Part shown: positions 50,606 to 58,317 of the stretch, piece by piece
Numbering within the stretch: position 1 is the first letter of the stretch
How the letters are laid out: every line of letters begins with the position of its first letter
Assembly: GCF_021272185.1 (NCBI RefSeq)
Contig: NZ_JAJSEC010000009.1
Span: forward strand, 62,001 to 126,000
DNA: 64,000 bases
Direction: 5' to 3'
Source of the DNA: Roseivivax sp. GX 12232
Lineage (GTDB): Bacteria > Pseudomonadota > Alphaproteobacteria > Rhodobacterales > Rhodobacteraceae
Program-made: the position numbers and the translations under genes
The notes under the pieces: generated by a model
The model's database searches: none
The model's input: the letters and a program-made list of their open reading frames with translations, nothing else
Told to the model about the DNA's origin: nothing

Positions 50606-52017
50606 CCGCGCTGACCCGCGCCGCGACGGTGCTGATCCCGCTTTTCGCGCTCCTGTTGGTGCCGCTTGCCTGGGTCGAGGCGCAAGGCTTCCTCTCGGGC
50701 GCGGTGATCGACATGTGGGCCAAGGCCATCGTCCAGATCGAGGGGCCGGGCGTCTTCCGCGCCAGCGATGCCTTCTACCCGCCCTTGCCCTTCTCGCTGG
50801 CGCTGATCCTGCAGATGATCGCCCCCGAGGCGGATGTGGCGCTGCCGCTCCTGATCGGGGCGGCGGCGGCGGCGCTGCTCCTCTACACCTGGTATCTGAA
50901 CCTGCGCGAGCGCGGCGCCTACGATCGGGGCTCGGCGGGGCTCCTGGTGGTGCTCCTGGCGCTCAACCCCTTCTTCCTGCGCGCCCTGGCCGAGGGGCCA
51001 AGCGCGGTGCTTCTGCTTCTGGGCTTCTGGATCTACGCGCGGGGGCTTCTGAACCTGCGGCTGAACGGGGCGGCGCCGGACATGATGAAGGTCGCGGTGG
51101 GCCTGCTGATCCTGCCGCTGTCGCATGCCTACGGGATGCTCCTGGCGCTGGGAACGCTGCCCTTTATCGTGCTGGCCGCCCGGCCGAGCATGCTGGCGGC
51201 CTCGTCTTTCGGCTACCTGATGTCGATGTTCTTCCCGGTGGTGGCGGCCATCGGCTCGCTGCTTTTCGTCAACGCGGTCCTGAAGACCGAGTTCATCTCG
51301 GCCCAGGTGGTTCAGGGCGGCGCCGGGCCCGAGGCCTGGGCGCTGCTGCCGACGCTCTGCGGGCTGCTGGTCGCGGGGCTGGCGCTGCTGCGGCTGATGT
51401 GGCGGGCCCGGCTGGCGCTGCCGATCCTCGCCGGGGCGGGCAGCCTTCTGGGCGGGGCCTGGCTCAACGCGCAATACGGCTTCGAGGGCGATGCCGCGGT
51501 TGTCGCCCTGCCGAGCTTGGGCCTTGCGGTGGTGGCGATCCGCGCCTGGCCGCCGGGGCGCTTCCGGGTGCCCATGGTGGTCCTGGGGCTTCTCGCCTCG
51601 GTGCCGCTGGCGCTTTTTTCGATGCAGGCCGCGGGCGGGCCCGGCACCCGCGCGCTTCTCGACATCGCGCGCGGCGAAAGGGTGACAGGCCCCCATGCCG
51701 CCGACGCGGAACTGGCCGAATTTCTTGACAACCGCAGCGGGATTCTCGCCGATGTAGAGCGCAACCCCGGACTGGTGGCCGCGCTCGGAGACGTCGAGGG
51801 TTTCCTGGTCGCGGGCCAGCCGGCATATGACATCACCGTGCTGGGCGGGCGCCCGCGCGGACAGTATATCGCGGTGCGGCTCCCCGAGGCGGGCGAGATC
51901 CCGAGGGACCGTTTGCTCCGGGCCTATCCGCAACTTGAAAAGGGGGCTCCGCCGCCGTTCCGACTGCGCTATGACCGCGGCGGCTGGCGGGTGTTTGAGA
52001 TCGTGGGACAGGATTGA
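50602..52017 (+). CDS. Polytopic membrane protein of the polysaccharide locus
   Basis: I do not recognise a named family. The 471-residue protein has about 10 membrane helices (first at 7-27; others spread to about residue 370), a short hydrophilic N-terminus and a soluble C-terminal domain of about 95 residues (ERVTGPHAADAELAEFLDNR onwards). The overall pattern resembles glycosyltransferase C/GT39-type membrane enzymes, with an early periplasmic loop containing Asp (VIDMWAKAIVQIEGPGVFRA), but the catalytic motif is not convincing. Translation is coupled to the GT2 gene and the response regulator follows after 3 bases, so it very likely works in polymer assembly or modification. Confidence 0.75.
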   Translation: MTALTRAATVLIPLFALLLVPLAWVEAQGFLSGAVIDMWAKAIVQIEGPGVFRASDAFYPPLPFSLALILQMIAPEADVALPLLIGAAAAALLLYTWYLNLRERGAYDRGSAGLLVVLLALNPFFLRALAEGPSAVLLLLGFWIYARGLLNLRLNGAAPDMMKVAVGLLILPLSHAYGMLLALGTLPFIVLAARPSMLAASSFGYLMSMFFPVVAAIGSLLFVNAVLKTEFISAQVVQGGAGPEAWALLPTLCGLLVAGLALLRLMWRARLALPILAGAGSLLGGAWLNAQYGFEGDAAVVALPSLGLAVVAIRAWPPGRFRVPMVVLGLLASVPLALFSMQAAGGPGTRALLDIARGERVTGPHAADAELAEFLDNRSGILADVERNPGLVAALGDVEGFLVAGQPAYDITVLGGRPRGQYIAVRLPEAGEIPRDRLLRAYPQLEKGAPPPFRLRYDRGGWRVFEIVGQD

Positions 52018-52020
52018 CGC

Positions 52021-52962
52021 ATGGCTAGAAAGATCGTCGCCGTTGACGATTCCGACATCGCGAGAGAGCTGATCGTCGCCACCCTGGCGGACTTCGGCTA
52101 CGACACGGTCGAGACCTTCTCGGACAGCCGGGCCGCGCTCGAGGCGCTCTCGGCCCAGCCCGAGACCGCCGACCTGGTGCTTCTCGACATCATGATGCCC
52201 GAGATGGACGGGATCGAGCTTTGCGCCCGGTTGCGCCAGCTCTCGGCCTGGCGCGACGTGCCGATCGTCATGCTGACCAGCCGCACCGACAAGGCGGCGC
52301 TGTCGCGGGCCTTCATGGCCGGGGCCAACGACTACCTGATGAAACCCTTCGACCGGGTGGAGTTCCAGGCCCGGCTGAAGGCGCAGCTCCGCCTCAAGGC
52401 CGAGCTGGACCGCCGCAAGAACCCCGCCGCGCCGGGCGCCGGGGTGCGCGGGGCCGAGCCGCGGCGCAAGCGGGTGCCGGGGCTCCTGGGCGACCAGAAC
52501 ACGCTTCTCGACGCGCTGACCACGGTGGACCAGAGCGAACGGCTGAGCGTTTTCACCCTGACCATCAACGCGCTTTCGGCCAATGCGGCGGATTTCTCCG
52601 AGGCCGAGCAGGAGGCGCTGATCGGCGCGGTCTCGCGCAGCCTCGCCGCGGCGCCGATGCCCGCGGGCGACCTCCTGGTGCGCTGGGAGGGCGAATGTTT
52701 CTGCGGCGCGGCCCTGGGGCGCAGCCCCGGCGAGGTGCTCGAGATGGTCGAGGCCCTGGCCGACCGCGCCGAGGCGGCGCTTGCCGCCATGCCCGAGGCG
52801 TTGAAGGGCGCCGAGCCATCGGTGCGCGGCGCGCTGGCCGACAGCGAGGGCAGCCTCGGCCCCTCGGAGGTGCTGGGCAATGCCTTCCGGGCGCTCGAAG
52901 CCGGCGAGGCCCCGGCGCGGGGCCGCATCCACCTCGCGAGCCGCCATGGCCCGTCTCATTGA
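52021..52962 (+). CDS. Response regulator with degenerate GGDEF output domain
   Basis: The 313-residue protein begins with a complete receiver: acidic pocket Asp9-Asp10, phosphoacceptor Asp56 in LVLLDIMMPEMDG, Thr/Ser switch in VMLTSRTD and Lys108 in DYLMKPFD. A basic linker (about 135-155) leads to a C-terminal domain of about 150 residues that follows the GGDEF secondary-structure order (FTLTINAL, FSEAEQEALIGAVSRSL, LLVRWEGECFCGAAL). The signature loop reads RWEGECF at 221-227 instead of RYGGDEF, so diguanylate cyclase activity is unlikely; a GTP- or c-di-GMP-sensing or partner-binding role is more plausible. It is in the polysaccharide operon. Confidence 0.8.
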   Translation: MARKIVAVDDSDIARELIVATLADFGYDTVETFSDSRAALEALSAQPETADLVLLDIMMPEMDGIELCARLRQLSAWRDVPIVMLTSRTDKAALSRAFMAGANDYLMKPFDRVEFQARLKAQLRLKAELDRRKNPAAPGAGVRGAEPRRKRVPGLLGDQNTLLDALTTVDQSERLSVFTLTINALSANAADFSEAEQEALIGAVSRSLAAAPMPAGDLLVRWEGECFCGAALGRSPGEVLEMVEALADRAEAALAAMPEALKGAEPSVRGALADSEGSLGPSEVLGNAFRALEAGEAPARGRIHLASRHGPSH

Positions 52963-55024
52963 TCCGCAGTTCTTCGTAGAGGTCGGCGGCGTCGCCTATG
53001 CCGCCCTCCGGCGCTCGCGTCGGATGTTCCTGGGCGGCGCGCTCCTGACGGTCGGCACGGTGCTCTTCGTGGGGCTGGTGGTCTATGTCGACTACCAGCG
53101 CACGCTCGACAGCGGCCGGGCGCGGCTCGCGCATGTGGCGACGCTTTTCAACCAGACCTTCGCCTCGTCGATGGAACTGGCGAGTGCGCAGATCTCCGGC
53201 GTGGCGGGCGAGCTCGCCCGCGCGCCGATCGGCAGCCCCGAGGACGTCGAGGCGCAATTCGGCGGCCGGCTGCGCGCCATCGCCGCCAGCTCCGAGCAGA
53301 TCGACGAGATGCTGATCGCCGACCCCGAAGGCCGGGTGGTCTGGGCCAGCACCGCGCCGCTCATCGGCGTCGACGTGGGCGACCGGGCCTATTTCCGCGA
53401 CGCCACTGCGCTGCCCGCCGGGCGGCACACGCTGGGGGTGCCGATCACCGCGCGCACGCTCGACACCCAGGTGACGCCGGTCGCCTGGCCGATCCGCTCG
53501 CCGGACGGCGGGCTGCGCGGGGTCATCGCCTCCTCGCTCGACGCGGCCTATTTCGAGGCGCTCCTGGCGCGCACGCGGCTCGACCCCGAGATGCTGGTCG
53601 AGATCGTCTCGGCCCAGGGGCCCATCGCCTTCTCCTCGGCCGGGCCCGAGATCGCCCCCGAGGGCGCGGCGCTGATCGAAAGCCAGCGCGGCATCCCCGG
53701 TTCGGACCTTTCGACCCGGGTCGCGGTGCCGCGCGGCGAGGCGCTCGAGGGCTTCTGGCTGCGCTCGGTCTCCTTCGCGGCCATCGCGCTGTCGCTCTAT
53801 GCCTGCGCGCTTGCCGCCGCCTTCATCGCCGAGAAACGCGCCGTGGCCCTGGCCCGGGCGCTGGCGCGGCTGCGCGACGAGGCCGCCCGCGCGGTGGCCG
53901 CCGGCAACCAGTTCCAGGCGATCTTCCAGAACGTCGACGACGGCATCGTGGTCTTCGACGAGGCCGGCGCCGTGGCCAATGCCAACCGCCGCGCCCGGGA
54001 ACTCTTGGGCGTCAGGAACGCCGAGGCCGCCGTGGCGCTGGTCAAGCCGCACCGCCCGGGCCAGGACGCGGGCCAAGTGTCGGGCCAGCCCGCCGACCAG
54101 AACGCGGGCCAGGGCCGCAAGCGCACCACCGTGGCGCTCTCGCGCCGGGTCGAGGGCCAGACGCGCGAGCTGCGCTGCCGCATCAGCCATGTCGGAAATG
54201 TCGAGGGCGACGCCTATTACTGCGTCCTGAGCGATGTCACCGCCGAGGAGCGGCTGGCGCGCACGCGGGGCCGTTTCGTGCAGTCGATCAACCACGAGCT
54301 GCGCACGCCGCTGACCGCCATGGCGGGCTCGCTCGACCTGTTCCTGACCCGCTTCGGCGGCGAACTGGTCCCGAGCGGGCGCAAGCTGGTGGAACTCTCC
54401 AAGGGCAACGCCGACCGCATGCTGATGCTGGTCGACGACATCCTGACGCTGCAGGCCATCGACCAGAACCAGCTGGTGATCGAGCCCGCCCCGACCCGCG
54501 CGACCGAGATCGTGACCGATGTGGCCGCCGCGCTCGCGGGCTACGCCGAGAACTTCAGCGTCACCCTGCGGGTCGAGCCCGGCGCCGAGGGACGGCTGAT
54601 CTCCGTCGACCGCCGGCGGGTGCAACAGGCGCTGGTCAACCTTGTGACCAATGCCATCAAGTATTCCCCGCCGGGCGGCGAGGTGGTGCTGGGTGCCAGC
54701 GCCCGCCAGGGCGGCGCGCTGGCGCTCTGGGTGCGCGACCAGGGGCCGGGCATCCCAGACCACGCCCGCGCCGCGATCTTCGAGCGTTTCGCCCGGCCCG
54801 CCCATGCCCCCGGCGTGCAGGTCACCGGCACCGGGCTGGGCCTGGCCATCGCCCGCGAGCTGGTCGAGCGGCAGGGCGGGGCGGTCGAGCTCGACACGCG
54901 CCACGCCGAGGACGGCGCATCGACCGAGACCCAGGGCTCCACCTTCCGGCTGGTCTTTCCCGCTGCCGCGCCGGACACCCCCGAGATTGACGAGGCACGC
55001 CATGAAGATCCTGTTGGTCGATAA
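52946..55024 (+). CDS. Membrane sensor histidine kinase with CACHE-type sensor and PAS
   Basis: The 692-residue kinase has two membrane helices (about 30-50 and about 270-290) flanking a periplasmic double-CACHE-like sensor (MLIADPEGRVVWASTAPLIG, DRAYFRDATALPAGRHTLG, GGLRGVIASSLDAAYFEAL). After a PAS domain (about 315-435, QAIFQNVDDGIVVFDEAGA) with a Gln/Gly-rich insertion comes the HisKA domain with His450 in INHELRTPLTAM and an HATPase domain (NLVTNAIKYSPPGGEV, DQGPGIPDHA, TGTGLGLAIA). The ATG at 52946 lies inside the preceding gene (17-base overlap). Ligand unknown. Confidence 0.9.
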   Translation: MARLIDPQFFVEVGGVAYAALRRSRRMFLGGALLTVGTVLFVGLVVYVDYQRTLDSGRARLAHVATLFNQTFASSMELASAQISGVAGELARAPIGSPEDVEAQFGGRLRAIAASSEQIDEMLIADPEGRVVWASTAPLIGVDVGDRAYFRDATALPAGRHTLGVPITARTLDTQVTPVAWPIRSPDGGLRGVIASSLDAAYFEALLARTRLDPEMLVEIVSAQGPIAFSSAGPEIAPEGAALIESQRGIPGSDLSTRVAVPRGEALEGFWLRSVSFAAIALSLYACALAAAFIAEKRAVALARALARLRDEAARAVAAGNQFQAIFQNVDDGIVVFDEAGAVANANRRARELLGVRNAEAAVALVKPHRPGQDAGQVSGQPADQNAGQGRKRTTVALSRRVEGQTRELRCRISHVGNVEGDAYYCVLSDVTAEERLARTRGRFVQSINHELRTPLTAMAGSLDLFLTRFGGELVPSGRKLVELSKGNADRMLMLVDDILTLQAIDQNQLVIEPAPTRATEIVTDVAAALAGYAENFSVTLRVEPGAEGRLISVDRRRVQQALVNLVTNAIKYSPPGGEVVLGASARQGGALALWVRDQGPGIPDHARAAIFERFARPAHAPGVQVTGTGLGLAIARELVERQGGAVELDTRHAEDGASTETQGSTFRLVFPAAAPDTPEIDEARHEDPVGR

Positions 55025-55367
55025 CGAACGCGACATCATCTCGCTCGTGGAGATCGCGCTCGAGATCGAGGACGACATCGAGCTGACCACCGCCACCTCG
55101 GGCCGCGAGGGGCTTGCGCTGATCGAGGCGCAGCGCTTCGACGGGTTCCTCTTCGACCTAATGATGCCGAAGCCCGACGGCCACGACCTGCTGGCGGGCG
55201 TGCGGGCCTCGGCGCTCAACGCCGACCGCCCGGTGATCATTTGCACCGCGAAATCCGAGGCCCATGCCTCGGCCGAGCTGCAGGCGGCGGGGGCGACGAA
55301 GATCCTGCCCAAGCCCTTCGACCCGCGCCGGCTGGCCGATGTGATCCGTTCGGTGGTGGCGGGCTGA
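55002..55367 (+). CDS. Single-domain response regulator (receiver only)
   Basis: The 121-residue protein is a CheY-like receiver: acidic pocket Asp7 with Glu9 in VDNERD, phosphoacceptor Asp52 in FLFDLMMPKPDG, Thr82 in IICTAKSE and Lys104 in ILPKPFDPRR. There is no output domain, so it probably passes phosphate to the HPt protein or binds a partner in the membrane. It overlaps the kinase gene by 23 bases and ends the operon. Confidence 0.9.
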   Translation: MKILLVDNERDIISLVEIALEIEDDIELTTATSGREGLALIEAQRFDGFLFDLMMPKPDGHDLLAGVRASALNADRPVIICTAKSEAHASAELQAAGATKILPKPFDPRRLADVIRSVVAG

Positions 55368-55897
55368 GGGCTAGGGTGGTGGCCGGGCCGAAGAGGGTCG
55401 GGCAGGGCGGTTGCTCTCTCGGGATTCGGTGAGGCGCGCGGTGACGCTCGGAAAAGGGTCCACCTGCCGCCCCCGGAGCGGCTGATTTTCTGAGAAAATC
55501 ATGCGCGCCCCGCCGTCACGCGATGCGGGATCGGCGCGCCGCGCACCGCATTCTCACCCCGCGCCATGCGCAACCCGTGGCGCCGTGTCCGTCGTTCGCA
55601 CCCCGCGCCATAAGCGACCCGCCGCTGTGCGCCCGGCCGCTGCGCTCCGCGCCATGCGCGACCCGCAAGGCCGCGCGGCCCCGCTGCTCCCCGCACCCCC
55701 GCCGCGTTTGGTTGCAGCCGCCCCGGCGCCTGTGCTCTATTTGCGCCGGACGAGAAACGACCACGCGATTTGCCATGTGCACCGTTCTGGGAAGATGTCC
55801 GGGCCATCCGCATGCGAAGGCCCACGAGTGGTGGCCGCCCCCGCGGGCGGCCCGTCTTCACGCGCCCTGAACGCACTCACAGACAAATGGACAAATC
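55368..55897. other. Intergenic region with weak 44-bp periodicity
   Basis: This 530-base gap holds a perfect short palindrome GATTTTC-TGA-GAAAATC (55484-55500) and three copies of CGCGCCATnnGCnACCCG spaced exactly 44 bases apart (starting about 55558, 55602 and 55646). No gene with a ribosome site is seen. The region just before 55898 is relatively AT-rich and may carry the dioxygenase promoter. Confidence 0.6.
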
Positions 55898-57004
55898 ATG
55901 CAACCGACTCTCACCACCGGGGCCGAGGGCCTCGACCTCGTCTGGCCTGACGGCACCGCGGGCTTTTTCCCCTACATCTGGCTGCGCGACACCGATCCCG
56001 CGGGCTTCCACCCGCAGACCGGCGAACGTGCCTTTGATCTGACGAGCGTGCCGCTCGACGTGGCGCCCGAGAGCGCCGAGCTGGCGCCCGACGCGCTGGT
56101 CCTGACCTGGCCCGGCCAGGAGGCGCCGAGCCGCTTCGACCTCGACTGGATCAAGGCCCACCGCCCCGGCCAGCGCCGCGCAGATCCCGCCGACCTCGCG
56201 CCGGTGATCTGGCGCCGCGACCTCGGCGCCGCGGGCATCCCGCGCGTCTCGGCTGAGGAGGTGCTGACCACCGAGGAGGGGCTGGCCCACTGGCTGGCCG
56301 AGACCAAGCGCTACGGGCTCTCGATCGTGACGGGCCTCGCCGACACCACCGAGGCGGGCATGGATGTCGCCCGCCGCGTCGGTTTCCTGCGCGAGACCAA
56401 CTTCGGGCGCACCTTCGAGGTCGTCTCCAAGCCCGATCCGAACAACCTGGCCTATACCTCGGACGCGCTGCCGCTGCACACCGATCTGACCAACCAGGAG
56501 CTGCCCCCGGGCTACCAGTTCCTGCATTGCCTCGCGAACGAGGCCGAGGGCGGCGGTTCGGTCTTCTGCGACGGCCGCGCCGTGGCCGAGGACCTCAAGG
56601 CTGAAGACCCCGAGGCCTTCGAAGTGCTCAGCACCGTCACCGTGCCCTTCCGCTTCCACGACGCGGAGACCGACATCCGGGGCCGCAAGACGGTGATCAC
56701 CCTCGATGCCCGCGGCGAGGTCTCGGAGATCTGCTTCAACGCGCATCTGGCGGACATCCTCGACCTCGATCCCAAGGACATGGTGCCCTTCTACCGCGCC
56801 TACCGCCGCTTCATGGAGCTGACCCGCGACCCGGCCTATTCGGTCTCGCTGAAGCTCTCGGGCGGCGAGATGGTGGTCTTCGACAACCGCCGGGTGCTGC
56901 ACGGCCGCGAGGCCTTCGACCCGGGCACCGGTTTCCGCCACCTGCACGGCTGCTACGTCGACCGCGGCGAATGGGACAGCCGGCTGCGGGTGTTGTCGCG
57001 GTAA
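55898..57004 (+). CDS. Gamma-butyrobetaine hydroxylase-like 2-oxoglutarate dioxygenase
   Basis: The 368-residue protein has an N-terminal GBBH-like domain (LVWPDGTAGFFPYIWLRDTD) and a C-terminal TauD/GBBH Fe(II)/2-oxoglutarate domain. Iron ligands are His194 and Asp196 in LPLHTDLTNQELPPGYQ and distal His335 in NRRVLHGREAF; an Arg near 345-350 would bind 2-oxoglutarate. The zinc-binding Cys of the eukaryotic N-terminal domain are absent. Family activity is hydroxylation of gamma-butyrobetaine or a related trimethylammonium compound, but the substrate is unproven. No carnitine genes lie nearby. The Shine-Dalgarno is weak. Confidence 0.85.
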   Translation: MQPTLTTGAEGLDLVWPDGTAGFFPYIWLRDTDPAGFHPQTGERAFDLTSVPLDVAPESAELAPDALVLTWPGQEAPSRFDLDWIKAHRPGQRRADPADLAPVIWRRDLGAAGIPRVSAEEVLTTEEGLAHWLAETKRYGLSIVTGLADTTEAGMDVARRVGFLRETNFGRTFEVVSKPDPNNLAYTSDALPLHTDLTNQELPPGYQFLHCLANEAEGGGSVFCDGRAVAEDLKAEDPEAFEVLSTVTVPFRFHDAETDIRGRKTVITLDARGEVSEICFNAHLADILDLDPKDMVPFYRAYRRFMELTRDPAYSVSLKLSGGEMVVFDNRRVLHGREAFDPGTGFRHLHGCYVDRGEWDSRLRVLSR

Positions 57005-57075
57005 GGTTTTGGTTCGTCCCTTGAGTGGGGTTTTGCGCCCCGGCGGCGGGGATGTGTCGCCGGGGTGAGAAGGAT

Positions 57076-57140
57076 CGGCCCGGCCTTGCGGCCGGGCCGA
57101 CCCGTGCGAGGGCGCTGCCCTCGCGCTCCCGGAGTATTTT
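57076..57140 (+). terminator. Double hairpin followed by CCCGGAGTATTTT
   Basis: Two perfect hairpins, 10-bp (57076-57085 with 57090-57099) and 8-bp (57106-57113 with 57117-57124), are followed by CTCCCGGAGTATTTT. A GC hairpin plus CCCGGAGTATTT is a pattern I associate with intergenic repeats and terminators in Rhodobacteraceae (from memory). It lies 72 bases past the dioxygenase stop codon. Confidence 0.6.
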
Positions 57141-57290
57141 GGGCCCGGTCAGGCCTGTATTGGGGGGCGCTTTTTTGGCGGGCTCTGTGCGGGGGATGCT
57201 GACCGTGGGAGCCGTGGGAGGCAGAAGGGCGGCGCCAGGTGGTCGGGGCTTGGGGGTGTTCCTGGGCGTTTTTTGTCGGGCGGCGGGCCG

Positions 57291-57791
57291 TCAGGCGGGC
57301 GTGGCGTCGCGGGCGGGGGGCAGTTTGCGCAGGAGGCGCACACCCTCGCGGGTGAAGGCCACGACGCGGCGCTCGCCGCCGGGCGAGGGGCGCAGGACAT
57401 GCACCCGGGCATCCCCCGCGAAGAGCGGGCCGCGGATGTCGCGCAGGACCGGTTTCAGCGCCGGGCCCTCGGCGATGATGCTCAGGAGCCAGAGATCCGG
57501 CCCCGAGGTCCAGGCGGCGAGGTTCGGCAGGCGGCCGTTCTCCAGGTATTCCTCGGTCATCTCGGCATCGAGCCGGGCCCAGATCAGCGCCGCGGCGGGG
57601 CGGCCGCGGGGATCGGCATAGAGCCGGAACTGCCCGCTCATCATCGCGCCGTGCAGGATCGAGATCGCGTGATCGAGCCTGTGACGGCCGAAGCTTTCCG
57701 TGGTGGCCGCCAGAAGCGCCAGCTGACCGAGGGTCCGGTCGTAGTCCGCGAGCGAGCCCCGCGGATCCGGGGAAAGCGCCGTGAGCGACAT
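57291..57791 (-). CDS. HlyC-like toxin-activating lysine acyltransferase, catalytic residues altered
   Basis: The 166-residue protein matches the HlyC/RtxC family over residues 22-110: an N-terminal LGQLALLAATTESFG, the HGAMMSGQFRLYADPRGRP strand pair, AALIWARLDAEMTEEYLENG and WTSGPDLWLL. In HlyC the WANLS, DWTSGD and W..D.IAPFG elements align with these. By eye, the HlyC catalytic His aligns with Gly35 (His37 is close) and the catalytic Asp with Ser104, so activity is doubtful or the alignment shifts. It is divergent from a 49-residue protein across an 88-base promoter region. No RTX toxin gene is in the window. Confidence 0.68.
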   Translation of the reverse strand: MSLTALSPDPRGSLADYDRTLGQLALLAATTESFGRHRLDHAISILHGAMMSGQFRLYADPRGRPAAALIWARLDAEMTEEYLENGRLPNLAAWTSGPDLWLLSIIAEGPALKPVLRDIRGPLFAGDARVHVLRPSPGGERRVVAFTREGVRLLRKLPPARDATPA

Positions 57792-57879
57792 GGGTGAAGT
57801 TCAAAAGACTTTGTTTTGCGGCCATTCTAGGCCAAACTGCCCGCGCGATCCATGTTCAGAAGTAAGGGGGGATACTTTC

Positions 57880-58029
57880 ATGTCTGACAGCACATCGCGC
57901 AGCGAGGCCTACCTGGAAATTCTCAACAAACCCTTGGCCTTTCCATTTCCCAAGAAGGAAGCCCGGATCGAGACCGGGCTGACGGCGGAGCAGCGGTCCG
58001 AGCTTCTCGGAATGACCGGTCGCGCCTGA
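57880..58029 (+). CDS. Small protein, 49 residues, divergent from the HlyC-like gene
   Basis: The gene has a good ribosome site (AAGGGGGGAT) before the ATG at 57880 and its own terminator at 58088-58112, so it is very likely real. The product is hydrophilic with a central LNKPLAFPFPKKEARIETGL segment and no membrane helix or signal peptide. I recognise no family. Its position opposite an acyltransferase-like gene makes it a candidate partner or substrate (three Lys residues), but this is only suggestive. Confidence 0.65.
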   Translation: MSDSTSRSEAYLEILNKPLAFPFPKKEARIETGLTAEQRSELLGMTGRA

Positions 58030-58087
58030 GGGCGGCCGGCCAGGTGACCCGGGCGGGCATCTGCCCTGCACGGCGGTGATGGTGACG

Positions 58088-58112
58088 GGCGGGCCTTGGG
58101 CCCGCCTTTTTT
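58088..58112 (+). terminator. Rho-independent terminator
   Basis: A perfect 8-bp stem (58088-58095 with 58099-58106) and 3-base loop are followed by six T (58107-58112). It lies 58 bases past the small-protein gene. Confidence 0.85.
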
Positions 58113-58249
58113 GTTGCCGGGCGGGGTGTTGGCGGGGGTTCGCCTCTGGGCCGGGCGGGTTTGTGCGGGGAGATGCGGCCAGCGCCTCTTTTCCGGGCAG
58201 CATGGTCTTCCGTGGCGGGGTGTGAGGCGGAAAATGCCCCGGGATAAAA

Positions 58250-58265
58250 TTTACCGTTTGATAAA
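58250..58265. promoter_or_regulatory. Possible RutR operator upstream of preT
   Basis: TTTACCGTTTGATAAA matches 10 of 14 specified positions of the known RutR consensus TTGACCAnnTGGTCAA. It lies 53 bases before the preT ATG in an AT-rich stretch. The better match at 62380 supports pathway-wide control by the RutR-like protein. Confidence 0.45.
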
Positions 58266-58317
58266 AAAATAATCCGTGCCAAGCTTCCCGAAAAAGAGAC
58301 CAACAGGAGGGAACACC

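Noticed and set aside
50518-55312. Long minus-strand open frames opposite the response regulator and kinase genes
   Set aside because: They are shadows of well-supported plus-strand signalling genes and have shadow-type composition with no ribosome sites.
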